Assembly (NCBI GenBank): GCA_028485475.2
Contig: CP144143.1
Coordinates: forward strand, 868,001 to 932,000
Length of the DNA: 64,000 nt
Reading direction: 5' to 3'
DNA from: Chitinophagaceae bacterium C216
GTDB lineage: Bacteria > Bacteroidota > Bacteroidia > Chitinophagales > Chitinophagaceae
Part shown: positions 9,015 through 18,178 of the stretch, piece after piece
Numbering within the stretch: position 1 is the first letter of the stretch
How the letters are laid out: each line of letters starts with the position of its first letter
Notes under the pieces: generated by a model
Databases searched by the model: none
Told to the model about the DNA's origin: nothing
What the model saw: the letters and a program-made list of their open reading frames with translations, nothing else
Translations under genes and position numbers: made by a program

Positions 9015-9100
9015 ATATATTCAGTAATTGAACATTTTTCATCGTCCCTTGTTATTACCTTTTAATAAAAAATCATAGTAAACAAAAAAACAAATTGTGT

Positions 9101-9760
9101 ATGAAGAAAATATTTGCATTACCTATTATTGCTGCTATTGTATTTGCTTCTTGTAATTCTGCCCCCAAAGCCGATGAGGCTAAAACCGAAGATGTTCAGG
9201 ATGTTGCTGCTGCAGAAGGCGAGGCCTATAAGGTAGATACTACTCAGTCTGTAAACTTCATAGGGACAAAACCCGTAGGAGCTCACTCCGGTAAATTCTT
9301 GGTAAAAGAAGGTGAAATCTTTGTAAAAGACGGTACTGGTGTAAGCGGTGGTAGACTGGTGTTTGATATCAACAGTCTTGTTATTACCGATGCAGATACT
9401 ACCGGTACTACTAATTTAAAAGGACATTTATTGTCTGCTGATTTTCTGGATGCCGAAAAATTTCCTACAGCTACTTTTGAAATTACAGCTGTAGAAGATT
9501 ATGTTGCAGATAGTACTAACGCATTGGTGCTGGAAGGAGCCACTAATATCATTAAAGGTAACTTAACTCTGAAAGATGTTACTAAGAATGTATCCTTCCC
9601 GGCTATTATTAATGTAACTCCTACATCTGTTTCTGCTAAGGCAAACTTCAATATCGACCGTACTCAGTGGAATTTAACATACGGTAATGATAAATCTTTA
9701 GGTGATAAATTTATCAGACCCGAAGTAAATATCAACTTTGAGATTACAGCTGTAAAATAA
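9101..9760 (+). CDS. YceI family lipoprotein
   Basis: 219 residues from the ATG at 9101; an in-frame TTG at 9095 would add only two residues. The N-terminus is a lipoprotein signal with lipobox FASC (Cys18), followed by an Asp/Glu-rich linker. From about residue 45 it matches the YceI lipocalin-like fold: 'YKVDTTQSVNFIGTKPVGAHSGKF', 'DFLDAEKFPTATFEIT', 'GNLTLKDVTKNVSFPA' and 'FNIDRTQWNL'. YceI proteins bind isoprenoid-type lipids in the periplasm. Here it is probably anchored in a membrane. Ligand unknown. Confidence 0.92.
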   Translation: MKKIFALPIIAAIVFASCNSAPKADEAKTEDVQDVAAAEGEAYKVDTTQSVNFIGTKPVGAHSGKFLVKEGEIFVKDGTGVSGGRLVFDINSLVITDADTTGTTNLKGHLLSADFLDAEKFPTATFEITAVEDYVADSTNALVLEGATNIIKGNLTLKDVTKNVSFPAIINVTPTSVSAKANFNIDRTQWNLTYGNDKSLGDKFIRPEVNINFEITAVK

Positions 9761-9901
9761 GACAGCAGCTGCTTTTAGCCCGGCCATATTACGTCTTTGG
9801 CAGACTATTTGTACTCTTTGGTTGAAGAAAAAATGGCCGTATTTGTTTATTTTTAAAAAATCTGAAGGCCTGTTTTAGTCAACCTGTTTAAATTTAAGCG
9901 T

Positions 9902-10423
9902 ATGAAAAAGTTAGTTTTATTGATATTCGGTCTAGTTGCACTGTTTTTCGTAAATGCTCAAGAAAAACAGAATGCACCGGCACCCAAAAGCCCGCCTGCT
10001 ACTGTGAGTGAGGAACTGAGTAATGGTACGGTAATTACTATTAATTACAGCCGTCCTTCAGTAAGAGGTAGAACTATTGGCAAAGATTTGGAACCACTTC
10101 CCGGTCAGGTATGGCGTACTGGAGCTAATAAGGCTACTGTATTCGAAGTAAGCAAAGATGTTACCGTCGAGGGCAAAGCATTGCCGGCGGGTAAATATGC
10201 ATTGTTTACTTTGGTAGATGGCGATGATTGGACCATTATCTTCAATAAAACATGGGATCAGTTTGGTGCGTTTAAGTACAAACAGGCTGATGATGCTTTA
10301 CGTGTTCACGTTACTTCTCAAAAAGCGGAATCTTTTGCAGAAACACTCACCTTTACTATCAGTAAGGAAGGAGTAGTAACACTGCTTTGGGGAGATTATA
10401 AAGTGAGCTTTAACGTAAAGTAA
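9902..10423 (+). CDS. DUF2911 domain secreted protein
   Basis: 173 residues with a signal peptide (MKKLVLLIFGLVALFFVNAQ). The mature part carries the DUF2911 signature common in Bacteroidota: 'INYSRPSVRGRTI', 'LEPLPGQVWRTGANKATVFEVSKDV', 'GKALPAGKYALFTL' and 'WTIIFNKTWDQFGAFKY'. The family function is unknown. Monocistronic, closed by a strong terminator. Confidence 0.9.
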   Translation: MKKLVLLIFGLVALFFVNAQEKQNAPAPKSPPATVSEELSNGTVITINYSRPSVRGRTIGKDLEPLPGQVWRTGANKATVFEVSKDVTVEGKALPAGKYALFTLVDGDDWTIIFNKTWDQFGAFKYKQADDALRVHVTSQKAESFAETLTFTISKEGVVTLLWGDYKVSFNVK

Positions 10424-10453
10424 GCGAACGATACTTTTAAGTGAAGATATATT

Positions 10454-10483
10454 TACCCGCCTACATAAGGCGGGTATTTTTTT
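10454..10483 (+). terminator. Rho-independent terminator
   Basis: A perfect 9-base GC-rich stem (10454-10462 and 10468-10476), a five-base loop and a run of seven T. It ends the DUF2911 transcript, and its T-run reaches the stop codon of the convergent MBL-fold gene. Confidence 0.85.
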
Positions 10484-11342
10484 ATATATCCGATAACCGG
10501 AAGATTTCTTTTGCTCTGATACCTTTTTCAGTTTGAGTAAGGGTACAACATTCATTTACAGGGTCGTGCTCAAAGAAAAGAATATACTCGCGCTCTAAAG
10601 CTTCCTTCAGAAAAACCTCTTTCTCCATCATTGAAAGCAACGGCCTAGTATCATATGACATTACATAAGGAAGCGGAATATGGCCTATCGAAGGCAACAG
10701 GTCTGCCATAAACACAATAGTCTTTCCCTTATATTCCAACTGGGGCAACATCATGGAGTCGGTATGTCCATCTGCAAAACGCACCTGCACCTGCTTGGTA
10801 AAATGAGCGAGGGCTAATGCATTTTGTTGATCCTTTCTGTCGTTTACAAATTGTAATCGACCACTTTCTTGTATAGGCAGTATATTTTCTTTGAGAAAAG
10901 AAGCTTTCTCGCGTGGATTGGGTTCGGTAGCCCACTTCCAATGGCGCTCATTACTCCAGAAAGTTGCGTTTTTGAATGCAGGTATTAGTTGTTCGCCTTC
11001 TTTTTTAATCGCACCGCCACAATGATCAAAATGCAAGTGTGTTAGAAAAACATCGGTTATATCATCACGGTGGAAGCCGTGTGCCGCAAGGCCTTTGTCC
11101 AGCGAATCATCTCCATGTAAATAATAAAAGCTGAAAAACTTTTCACTTTGTTTATCACCCATACCGGCATCCACTAATATGAGGCGCTCACCATCTTCTA
11201 TTAACAAAGAACGCATAGCCCAAGTGCACATATTGTTTTCGTCGGCAGAGTTGAGTTTGTTCCAAATGCTTTTAGGAACAACGCCAAACATAGCACCTCC
11301 ATCCAGCTTGAAATATCCGTGATTGATAGAATAAAGTTTCAA
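10482..11342 (-). CDS. MBL-fold metallo-hydrolase
   Basis: 286 residues of the metallo-beta-lactamase superfamily. The metal site HxHxDH is 'HLHFDH' (His102, His104, Asp106, His107), with further ligands likely in 'DGHTDSMM' and 'FFEHDP'. The N-terminus 'DGGAMFGVVPKSIW' is typical of a large group of AHL-lactonase-like Bacteroidota hydrolases, but substrate cannot be called. The start codon is TTG, supported by the conserved N-terminal sequence and the absence of a nearby ATG. No signal peptide. Confidence 0.85.
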   Translation of the reverse strand: MKLYSINHGYFKLDGGAMFGVVPKSIWNKLNSADENNMCTWAMRSLLIEDGERLILVDAGMGDKQSEKFFSFYYLHGDDSLDKGLAAHGFHRDDITDVFLTHLHFDHCGGAIKKEGEQLIPAFKNATFWSNERHWKWATEPNPREKASFLKENILPIQESGRLQFVNDRKDQQNALALAHFTKQVQVRFADGHTDSMMLPQLEYKGKTIVFMADLLPSIGHIPLPYVMSYDTRPLLSMMEKEVFLKEALEREYILFFEHDPVNECCTLTQTEKGIRAKEIFRLSDI

Positions 11343-11426
11343 TGTATTGGGTTTAAATTTTCCGGACTGATTTATTCAGATAATAATTGATGCTGGAATA
11401 AAGTTACAAAAGATTGATGGTAGCCA

Positions 11427-12746
11427 TTAGGCTGTTTGAGTTTGTTTTTGCTTATATAGGGCCGAGTACAGCCATACTAGTCCTATTGCAAAGAAAACGA
11501 TGAGTGATAATACTGAGTTTTTCATCGTGCCCGTGATTTCTTCAATACGGCCAAATGTAAAAATACCAATTACGATAGCCAGTTTTTCGGTAAGATCGTA
11601 GTAACTGAAAAATGATGCAGTATCTTTTGTATCGGGCATAAGCTTGGAATAGGTTGATCGGCTTAAGGATTGAATGCCCCCCATAACCAAGCCTACTAGT
11701 AGGGCCAAGATGTAAAAATGATATTCGGCATTGATCCCTTTTTCGGCGACACCTGCTGTGTAATACGCCAGTATACAGATAATAATCCAGAATACGATTA
11801 CGCCCATGAGCACTTTTAGGTTGCCGTAAATTGCCGAAAGACGTGACATACCCCAAGCTCCCAGTATGGCTACCAACTGAATGAGTACAACGGTAACGAT
11901 CAGTTTTGTATCGGGTAGTCCCAGCAATTTGCTTCCGAATATAGTAGCAGCCAGCATTACGGTTTGTACCCCCATGCTATAGAAAAAAAAGCCGCGCAGA
12001 AAGCGTTTCAGTATGGGCATGTGTTTGACTTGGTCATACACTTTTTTCATTTCTTGAAACCCTTCCTGAATGACATTACCTTTTTTAGTCTGTACAACAT
12101 TGGATTGGGGTAATGCAGCAAAAGTGATTTGTGCAAATGCAAACCACCAAATACCCACCAATAAAAAAGTGATGCGCGTGGCGAGTCCCGGATCGCTCAT
12201 CGTCATTACCAATACAAATCCCACAATCTGCATTAATACACTGCCTATATATCCGTAAGCATAACCTTTGGCACTAATGCGGTCCCTATCTTCAGGTGCT
12301 GCAATTTCGGGCAGATAAGCGTTGTAGAATACCAGACTGCCTACATATCCCATGGCTGCCATCATAAATGCAATAACGCCTAACAGCAGTGTATCTGATT
12401 TAAAAAAGAACAATGCGCTACATCCTATTGCGCCCATATAACAGAAAAAGCGCATAAAGTTTTTCTTATTACCTCTTGTATCTGCAATAGAAGTAAGAAT
12501 AGGATACAAAATGGCGATAATTAGATAGGCTACCGCCAGTATGTAATCGTAGAGAGAAGAATTGACAAATTCCCTACCCAGAAAAGTTACTTTATGCTCT
12601 TGGTCATTGCTTCCTGTAACGGCTAGAAAGTAAATAGGAAAAAAAGTAGTAGTGATAACAAGATTGTAAACGCTGTTGGCCCAATCGTACATGGCCCAGC
12701 CATTCGTAACTTTCTTGGAAGTTGTAATAACTTTTCCTTCTGTCAT
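11427..12746 (-). CDS. MFS transporter, UMF1/Atg22-like family
   Basis: 439 residues with about 12 predicted membrane helices. The N-terminal 'NGWAMYDWANSVYNLVITTT' motif is diagnostic of UMF1-type (PF11700, Atg22-like) major facilitators, and a cytoplasmic loop of about 30 polar residues separates the two halves. Substrates of bacterial members are not established. It lies 84 bases downstream of the MBL-fold gene's start on the same strand, so the transporter is upstream in transcription order. Confidence 0.88.
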   Translation of the reverse strand: MTEGKVITTSKKVTNGWAMYDWANSVYNLVITTTFFPIYFLAVTGSNDQEHKVTFLGREFVNSSLYDYILAVAYLIIAILYPILTSIADTRGNKKNFMRFFCYMGAIGCSALFFFKSDTLLLGVIAFMMAAMGYVGSLVFYNAYLPEIAAPEDRDRISAKGYAYGYIGSVLMQIVGFVLVMTMSDPGLATRITFLLVGIWWFAFAQITFAALPQSNVVQTKKGNVIQEGFQEMKKVYDQVKHMPILKRFLRGFFFYSMGVQTVMLAATIFGSKLLGLPDTKLIVTVVLIQLVAILGAWGMSRLSAIYGNLKVLMGVIVFWIIICILAYYTAGVAEKGINAEYHFYILALLVGLVMGGIQSLSRSTYSKLMPDTKDTASFFSYYDLTEKLAIVIGIFTFGRIEEITGTMKNSVLSLIVFFAIGLVWLYSALYKQKQTQTA

Positions 12747-12798
12747 TTACTAAAAATAAACAATTATGCGGAGTCGGTTATAATAGCAAGCTTTTTCA

Positions 12799-13614
12799 TC
12801 AACCGATGATACCCTGATAAATCAGTACTAATAAAATAACTCCTACAATGATACGATACCAGCCAAATATCTTAAAGCCGTATTTCTTCAGATAGTTAAT
12901 GAAAAACTTAATAGCAATAATAGATACTACAAAAGCTACTACATTTCCAATGATAAAAGCAATCGTATTATCCTGAGACTGTAAAATCAGTTCGTACCCT
13001 TTGATGGTGCCATCGCTCCATTTTTTCAGGAATAAAGAGTATAAAGTGGCGGCCGCCATGGTAGGAACTGCAAGAAAGAAGGAAAACTCAGCTGCAATAT
13101 TGCGGGTAAACTTTTGTTGCATACCACCTATAATAGAAGCGGCACTGCGGCTTACACCGGGAATCATGGCAATACACTGCCAAAGACCTGTTAGAAAGGC
13201 GCGTTTATAAGTGATTTCATTTTCGCTATGGATCGTGGGGTGATTAAAAGCTTTATCAATAAATAATAACACAACACCGCCCAGCAATAAAGATACGGCC
13301 ACGGTGGTAGGACTTTCCAGCATGGCATCAATTTTATCGGAGAATAATGCACCTAATATCAGTGCCGGAATGACACCTATTATCAGCTTCACATAAAACT
13401 GCCAGCGGCTAAAGTCAAAGAATTTTCTCCAGTATAAAACTACTACGGCCATAATGGCGCCCAGCTGAATTGCTACTTCAAACAGCTTGGTGAACTCGTC
13501 CTTTTCGATGCCCATAAACGAGCTGGTGATAATCATATGTCCCGTAGAGGAAACAGGTAAGTATTCGGTAAGTCCTTCAACAATCGCTATAATAATTGCT
13601 TCAATAATGCTCAT
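12799..13614 (-). CDS. uppP: Undecaprenyl-diphosphatase
   Basis: 271 residues with eight predicted membrane helices. UppP dephosphorylates undecaprenyl diphosphate to recycle the lipid carrier for peptidoglycan and other glycans. Both signature motifs are visible: '[14 protein letters not shown]' (residues 13-26, catalytic Glu) and '[10 protein letters not shown]' (catalytic Arg/Ser region). It follows DUF3098 and ftsX on the same strand, a neighbourhood common in Bacteroidota, but a terminator-like hairpin separates it from DUF3098. Confidence 0.95.
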   Translation of the reverse strand: MSIIEAIIIAIVEGLTEYLPVSSTGHMIITSSFMGIEKDEFTKLFEVAIQLGAIMAVVVLYWRKFFDFSRWQFYVKLIIGVIPALILGALFSDKIDAMLESPTTVAVSLLLGGVVLLFIDKAFNHPTIHSENEITYKRAFLTGLWQCIAMIPGVSRSAASIIGGMQQKFTRNIAAEFSFFLAVPTMAAATLYSLFLKKWSDGTIKGYELILQSQDNTIAFIIGNVVAFVVSIIAIKFFINYLKKYGFKIFGWYRIIVGVILLVLIYQGIIG

Positions 13615-13625
13615 AATACAGATTT

Positions 13626-13660
13626 GTAAAAAAACAGGCGATACGTTTTATAGCATCGCC
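13626..13660 (-). terminator. Terminator-like hairpin
   Basis: A 6-base GC-rich inverted repeat (13637-13642 and 13655-13660) with a 12-base loop is followed on the minus strand by a run of seven T. It lies between DUF3098 and uppP and could end or attenuate the ftsX-DUF3098 transcript. Confidence 0.55.
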
Positions 13661-13695
13661 CGATAAATTTATGAATAACGGCACTCGAAGATGGA

Positions 13696-13941
13696 TTATT
13701 GCTTCGATGTGGTATTTTTAAATATTGCGTAACCTTCTATTGCAAGCCCTATAAGAATTACAATGGGAGCAATAGTGATGCGTCGGGTACTATATACTTC
13801 ATGCGCATTAAATACAGCCGGGTCATCGCTTTTTCCTCCGACCATCAAAAGCATGCCCAGAGCAATAACAATGGCTCCGATGAGCATCCATACATAATTG
13901 CTTTTGCCAAACATTGCTGGGGGTATGTTGTTTTCAGCCAT
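13696..13941 (-). CDS. DUF3098 small membrane protein
   Basis: 81 residues from the ATG at 13941 (MAENNIPPAMFGKSNY). An upstream in-frame codon at 13965 would add eight residues that do not look conserved. There are two membrane helices, with the conserved 'FGKSNYVWMLIG' and 'TRRITIAPIVILIGLAIEGYAIF'. DUF3098 is a Bacteroidota family usually next to ftsX and uppP, as here; its role is unknown but a link to the division or envelope machinery is suggested by that context. Confidence 0.88.
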   Translation of the reverse strand: MAENNIPPAMFGKSNYVWMLIGAIVIALGMLLMVGGKSDDPAVFNAHEVYSTRRITIAPIVILIGLAIEGYAIFKNTTSKQ

Positions 13942-14003
13942 TTTTGTCGGTTTAATGTGTTGCAATATTAGGATTGTTTTTCAAAATAAATGTTAGATTT
14001 TCA

Positions 14004-14873
14004 TTAATATAGGTCGTCCAGCTTTTTCTTCAGGTATTTCAAGGCGCTGGTATGAGTGCTGATAAGGGTTATCAGAATACCCAATACCATCATGCCCAAG
14101 AACAGAAAGGTCAGTTGTGTATTGTTTTGTATCACGCTCAGCTCGGGAATCATTTTTTTAGCTGCTCTGATTACCAGTAGCACAGCTATAATGGCAATGG
14201 CCCCACTAATAGCACCGTTAATAATAGCCCTTATATCCAGAGGTTTGGTGATAAACCAGCGGGTAGCACCTACCATTTGCATGGTTTTGATGGTAAATCG
14301 GTTGCTAAACATAGCTAGGCGAATAGTATTATCGATGAGTACAATGGCAGCCAAAAGCAATATCAATGACAGGCCCACCAATACCCAGTTTACTACTTTT
14401 ATTTTACTATCCAGACCACCTACCAGCAGTTCAGGATACTTCACTTCGGTGACATAGGTCTGTTTTTCCAAATCTTGTTTAATATTCAAAAGTGTATCCG
14501 GGTGTAAGTACTCCGATTTTACCTTAAAGTCAATGCTTTGGGGCAGTGGGTTTTCCGTTAGAATGCCTTCCCAGCTTTCATTGCCATCGGCTAGATACCG
14601 GGCTTTGGCCATTTCTTTGGTAGTAAATATATATTCTTTTATGTAAGGCTGAGCGGCAATGTAGTTCACCAGGTCAGCACTGTCTGATTTTGCCAATGGT
14701 TCGCGTAGGTACACATTCACTTCTACTTCTTCCTTAAAATGTTCTCCCAAAGTACGGGTATTAATCACCAGCCAGCCTATCACCCCTAGCAGAAAAAGCA
14801 CTAGGGTTACGCCCAAAATACTCATAAAGTATGAAGCTTTACCCCTTTTTACTGCTTTTGTTTTTTTCGACAT
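14004..14873 (-). CDS. ftsX: Cell division ABC-type permease FtsX
   Basis: 289 residues: a basic cytoplasmic N-terminus, a first membrane helix near residues 17-37, an extracytoplasmic domain of about 130 residues beginning 'EEVEVNVYLRE', then three membrane helices of the FtsX permease fold ('NTIRLAMFSNRFTIKTMQMVGATRWFI'). FtsX works with the ATPase FtsE to activate septal peptidoglycan hydrolysis. No ftsE is adjacent, which is usual in Bacteroidota. It is first in the ftsX-DUF3098-uppP series. Confidence 0.93.
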   Translation of the reverse strand: MSKKTKAVKRGKASYFMSILGVTLVLFLLGVIGWLVINTRTLGEHFKEEVEVNVYLREPLAKSDSADLVNYIAAQPYIKEYIFTTKEMAKARYLADGNESWEGILTENPLPQSIDFKVKSEYLHPDTLLNIKQDLEKQTYVTEVKYPELLVGGLDSKIKVVNWVLVGLSLILLLAAIVLIDNTIRLAMFSNRFTIKTMQMVGATRWFITKPLDIRAIINGAISGAIAIIAVLLVIRAAKKMIPELSVIQNNTQLTFLFLGMMVLGILITLISTHTSALKYLKKKLDDLY

Positions 14874-15078
14874 AATGGTACCTTTTACTAAAATACTACA
14901 AGACTGGCAAATTTAGGGTATTCACACCTACAATGCTTAAATTTGCCGCCATGCAAAAAGCAGGTACTAATTTATGATACAAAATGCCTGTTTTTTGTAG
15001 AATAAGGCAATAGTGACAAGGTTTGGGATAATACCTTTTTGTCGCATGATTGGTATAAAATTAATTCAATAAATAGTG

Positions 15079-17892
15079 ATGGAGTACGATTTTAGTTCGA
15101 TAGAGAAGAAATGGCAACAGATTTGGAAAGAAAACAATGCTTATAAGGTTGCCAACGACAGCAGTAAGCCCAAGTATTATGTGCTGGATATGTTTCCTTA
15201 TCCTAGTGGAGCCGGCTTGCACGTAGGACATCCGTTGGGCTATATTGCCAGTGATATTTATGCTCGCTATAAAAGACTGAAAGGATATAATGTGCTGCAC
15301 CCCATGGGCTATGATGCCTTTGGTTTGCCGGCCGAGCAATATGCTATCGAACACGGCATTCATCCTGCCGTTTCTACGGCAAAAAATATCGAAACATTTC
15401 GCAGGCAGCTGGACAATATCGGTTTTTGCTACGACTGGAGCCGCGAGGTGCGTACGAGCGACCCCAAATATTACAAATGGACACAGTGGATTTTTCTACA
15501 GTTATTCAAATCTTTCTATAACAGACAAAAACAGAAAGCCGAGCCGATTACCGAACTGATTAAGGCTTTTGAGCAGGAAGGGAACGCCAATCATCCTATT
15601 CCTAACGATAAATATCAGATTCCGGGAATCGGAGGCACCACCTTCACTGCTGAACAGTGGCAATCATTTGATGAAGCCACACAGCAATCTATTTTAATGG
15701 AATACCGATTGGCCTATTGCGGCTATGGCGAAGTAAACTGGTGCGAGGCTTTAGGAACCGTACTGGCCAATGATGAGGTGGTAAACGGGGTGAGCGAACG
15801 TGGCGGCTACCCCGTAGTGAAGAAAAAATTGCGGCAGTGGTATCTGCGTATTACGGAGTATGCAGATAGATTGTTGCAGGGTTTGCAAACCGTAGATTTC
15901 AGCGATGCGATGAAGGAAATGCAAACCAACTGGATTGGCAAAAGTTATGGTGCTGAAATCACCTTCAAAATTAAGAGTACACAATCCAAGGTAGACAGCT
16001 TTGTGGTGTATACCACCCGTCCTGATACCATTTTTGGGGTGGACTTCTGTGTACTGGCACCTGAGTTGGATTATATTCTGGATATATGTTCCGAAGCACA
16101 AAGAGCTGAGGTAGAAGCATACATCGCCTATGTAAAAAGCCGTAGTGAAAGGGAGCGTATGTCGGAAAAGAAAATTACCGGCGCCTTTACCGGAGCGTAT
16201 GCTATTAATCCCTTTAACGGTAGGGAAGTGCCTATTTGGATCAGTGAATATGTGTTGGCTGGCTATGGAACTGGCGCCGTAATGGCCGTTCCTTGTGGCG
16301 ATGAGCGCGACTTTAAGTTTGCCCAACATTTCAATATTCCTATCACCAATATTATCGGCGAGCATTTTAACGGGAAAGAAGCTAATCCTACCAAGGATGC
16401 CGTGCTAAGCAACTCTGGTTTTCTGGATGGCGTACCTATGCGCGAGGCTATGGAGAAAGTGATTGAAGAAGTAGAAAAGCGTGGTATCGGTCAGCGTAAA
16501 GTGAATTATAAAATGCGTGATGCCGCCTTCAGTCGTCAGCGTTATTGGGGAGAGCCTTTCCCGATTAAGTGGGTCAACGGTATCGCTTACCCTCTGGATG
16601 AAAAAGAATTGCCGCTGACCCTGCCTGATGTGGAATCTTATAGTCCGGGCCCTGAAGGACAAGGTCCTCTAGCAAATATTCCGGAATGGATAGCCCAAAA
16701 TCTGGAAACCAATACTATGCCCGGTTATGCTGGTTCTTCTTGGTATTTCCTGCGCTATATGGACCCTCACAATGAACAGGAGTTTGCAAGTCGCCAAGCA
16801 ACCGATTACTGGAACCAAGTAGATCTGTATATCGGTGGTACCGAACATGCAGTAGGCCACCTATTGTATAGCCGCATGTGGACTAAAGTGCTGTACGATT
16901 TGGGCTATATTGGTTTTGATGAGCCGTTCAAGAAATTGGTTAATCAGGGAATGATACAGGGCAACAGCCGCTTTGTATATCGTATTCATGGTACTAACCA
17001 GTTTGTATCGCATGGCTTGATTGATAAGGACGGAACTTATCAGGGTAACACCCTAGATAAAATACATACAGATGTAAATATCGTCGACGGTTATGAATTG
17101 GACATCGAGGCCTTTAAAAAATGGCGCAACGGAGAGTTTGCCGATGCCACCTTTATCCTGGAAGATGGCAAATATATATGCGGTAGTGAAATTGAAAAAA
17201 TGTCCAAATCGAAATTCAATACCGTAAATCCTGATGATCTGGTAGCCAAATACGGTGCAGATACTTTCCGCATGTACGAAATGTTCCTGGGTCCGGTAGA
17301 GTTAAGTAAACCTTGGGATACAAAAGGGATTGAAGGCGTTCACCGCTTTTTAAAGAAATTGTGGCGTTTGTTCTATAAAGAAAATGCAGATGGAACATCC
17401 ACAGCCATCTGGAAAGACGAAGCGCCTACACCGGAAGAGCTCAAGGTATTGCATAAAGCAATTAAAAAAATTGAAGAAGATACCGAGCGGTTCAGCTTTA
17501 ATACAGCTGTAAGTACGTTTATGATTCTGGTGAATGAGCTAACCGATTTAAAGAGCCATAAAAAAGCGATTTTGGAACCATTGCTCATTATGCTCACGCC
17601 TTATGCACCCCATATAGCAGAAGAACTGTGGCATGCTCTGGGCAACACTACGTTTGTATTGGATGCGCCTTATCCTAAGTTTGAAGAGAAATATGTAGTG
17701 GAAACCAGCAAGGAATACCCCATTTCCATCAACGGTAAGATGCGCACTACTATGAATATTTCATTGGATGCGGAGCAGAAAGATGTGGAAGCACTGGTAT
17801 TGGCCAATGAAGTGGTGAAAAAATGGATTGAGGGTAAGACGCCTAAAAAGATCATTTATGTAAAGAATAAAATGATCAACATTGTGGTGTAA
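15079..17892 (+). CDS. leuS: Leucyl-tRNA synthetase
   Basis: 937 residues from the ATG at 15079; a GTG directly before it is in frame but unnecessary. This class Ia enzyme charges tRNA-Leu. The HIGH motif is HVGH at residues 48-51 and KMSKS is at residues 707-711. The CP1 editing domain is present ('TTRPDTIFGVDF', 'GTGAVMAVPCGDERD'), with the conserved 'GSSWYFLRYMDP' and 'DLYIGGTEHAVGHLLYSR'. It is somewhat longer than E. coli LeuRS because of insertions of the Bacteroidota type near residues 145-195. Monocistronic with a terminator. Confidence 0.98.
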   Translation: MEYDFSSIEKKWQQIWKENNAYKVANDSSKPKYYVLDMFPYPSGAGLHVGHPLGYIASDIYARYKRLKGYNVLHPMGYDAFGLPAEQYAIEHGIHPAVSTAKNIETFRRQLDNIGFCYDWSREVRTSDPKYYKWTQWIFLQLFKSFYNRQKQKAEPITELIKAFEQEGNANHPIPNDKYQIPGIGGTTFTAEQWQSFDEATQQSILMEYRLAYCGYGEVNWCEALGTVLANDEVVNGVSERGGYPVVKKKLRQWYLRITEYADRLLQGLQTVDFSDAMKEMQTNWIGKSYGAEITFKIKSTQSKVDSFVVYTTRPDTIFGVDFCVLAPELDYILDICSEAQRAEVEAYIAYVKSRSERERMSEKKITGAFTGAYAINPFNGREVPIWISEYVLAGYGTGAVMAVPCGDERDFKFAQHFNIPITNIIGEHFNGKEANPTKDAVLSNSGFLDGVPMREAMEKVIEEVEKRGIGQRKVNYKMRDAAFSRQRYWGEPFPIKWVNGIAYPLDEKELPLTLPDVESYSPGPEGQGPLANIPEWIAQNLETNTMPGYAGSSWYFLRYMDPHNEQEFASRQATDYWNQVDLYIGGTEHAVGHLLYSRMWTKVLYDLGYIGFDEPFKKLVNQGMIQGNSRFVYRIHGTNQFVSHGLIDKDGTYQGNTLDKIHTDVNIVDGYELDIEAFKKWRNGEFADATFILEDGKYICGSEIEKMSKSKFNTVNPDDLVAKYGADTFRMYEMFLGPVELSKPWDTKGIEGVHRFLKKLWRLFYKENADGTSTAIWKDEAPTPEELKVLHKAIKKIEEDTERFSFNTAVSTFMILVNELTDLKSHKKAILEPLLIMLTPYAPHIAEELWHALGNTTFVLDAPYPKFEEKYVVETSKEYPISINGKMRTTMNISLDAEQKDVEALVLANEVVKKWIEGKTPKKIIYVKNKMINIVV

Positions 17893-17939
17893 GTGAAAAT
17901 TGCTCAAACGGTTTATATAGTTAATCTGGTCATAGTTGA

Positions 17940-17977
17940 AACCGTTCTCTGATATAGGGGACGGTTTTCTATTTTTT
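17940..17977 (+). terminator. Rho-independent terminator
   Basis: A 10-base stem with some G-U pairs (17940-17949 and 17957-17966), a seven-base loop and a T-rich tail. It ends leuS. The rest of the gap up to 18178 shows no ORF or other structure I can name. Confidence 0.7.
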
Positions 17978-18178
17978 ATTTTCCTAAATCGAACATTTTT
18001 TGTTTAACTTTAAAGGAGCATTGGATGTTGATATGAGCTAGCCGTGAATGAGCTGTTGTCTTAAACTTTGACGTGATTATTGTGAAAATCGAAGTAGTCT
18101 AGTAAACGTTTTAACGATTGGCTTGCATGCGCTTTTATACAAAGCGATTCAATATTTCAAAACCTAAATAACATTACC

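Noticed and set aside
9781-9839. Seven-base inverted repeat (CGGCCAT...ATGGCCG)
   Set aside because: The 45-base loop and lack of a T-run make it unlikely as a terminator; probably chance.
15751-16365. 204-residue minus-strand ORF within leuS
   Set aside because: Antisense to a conserved synthetase; no known domain or start signal.
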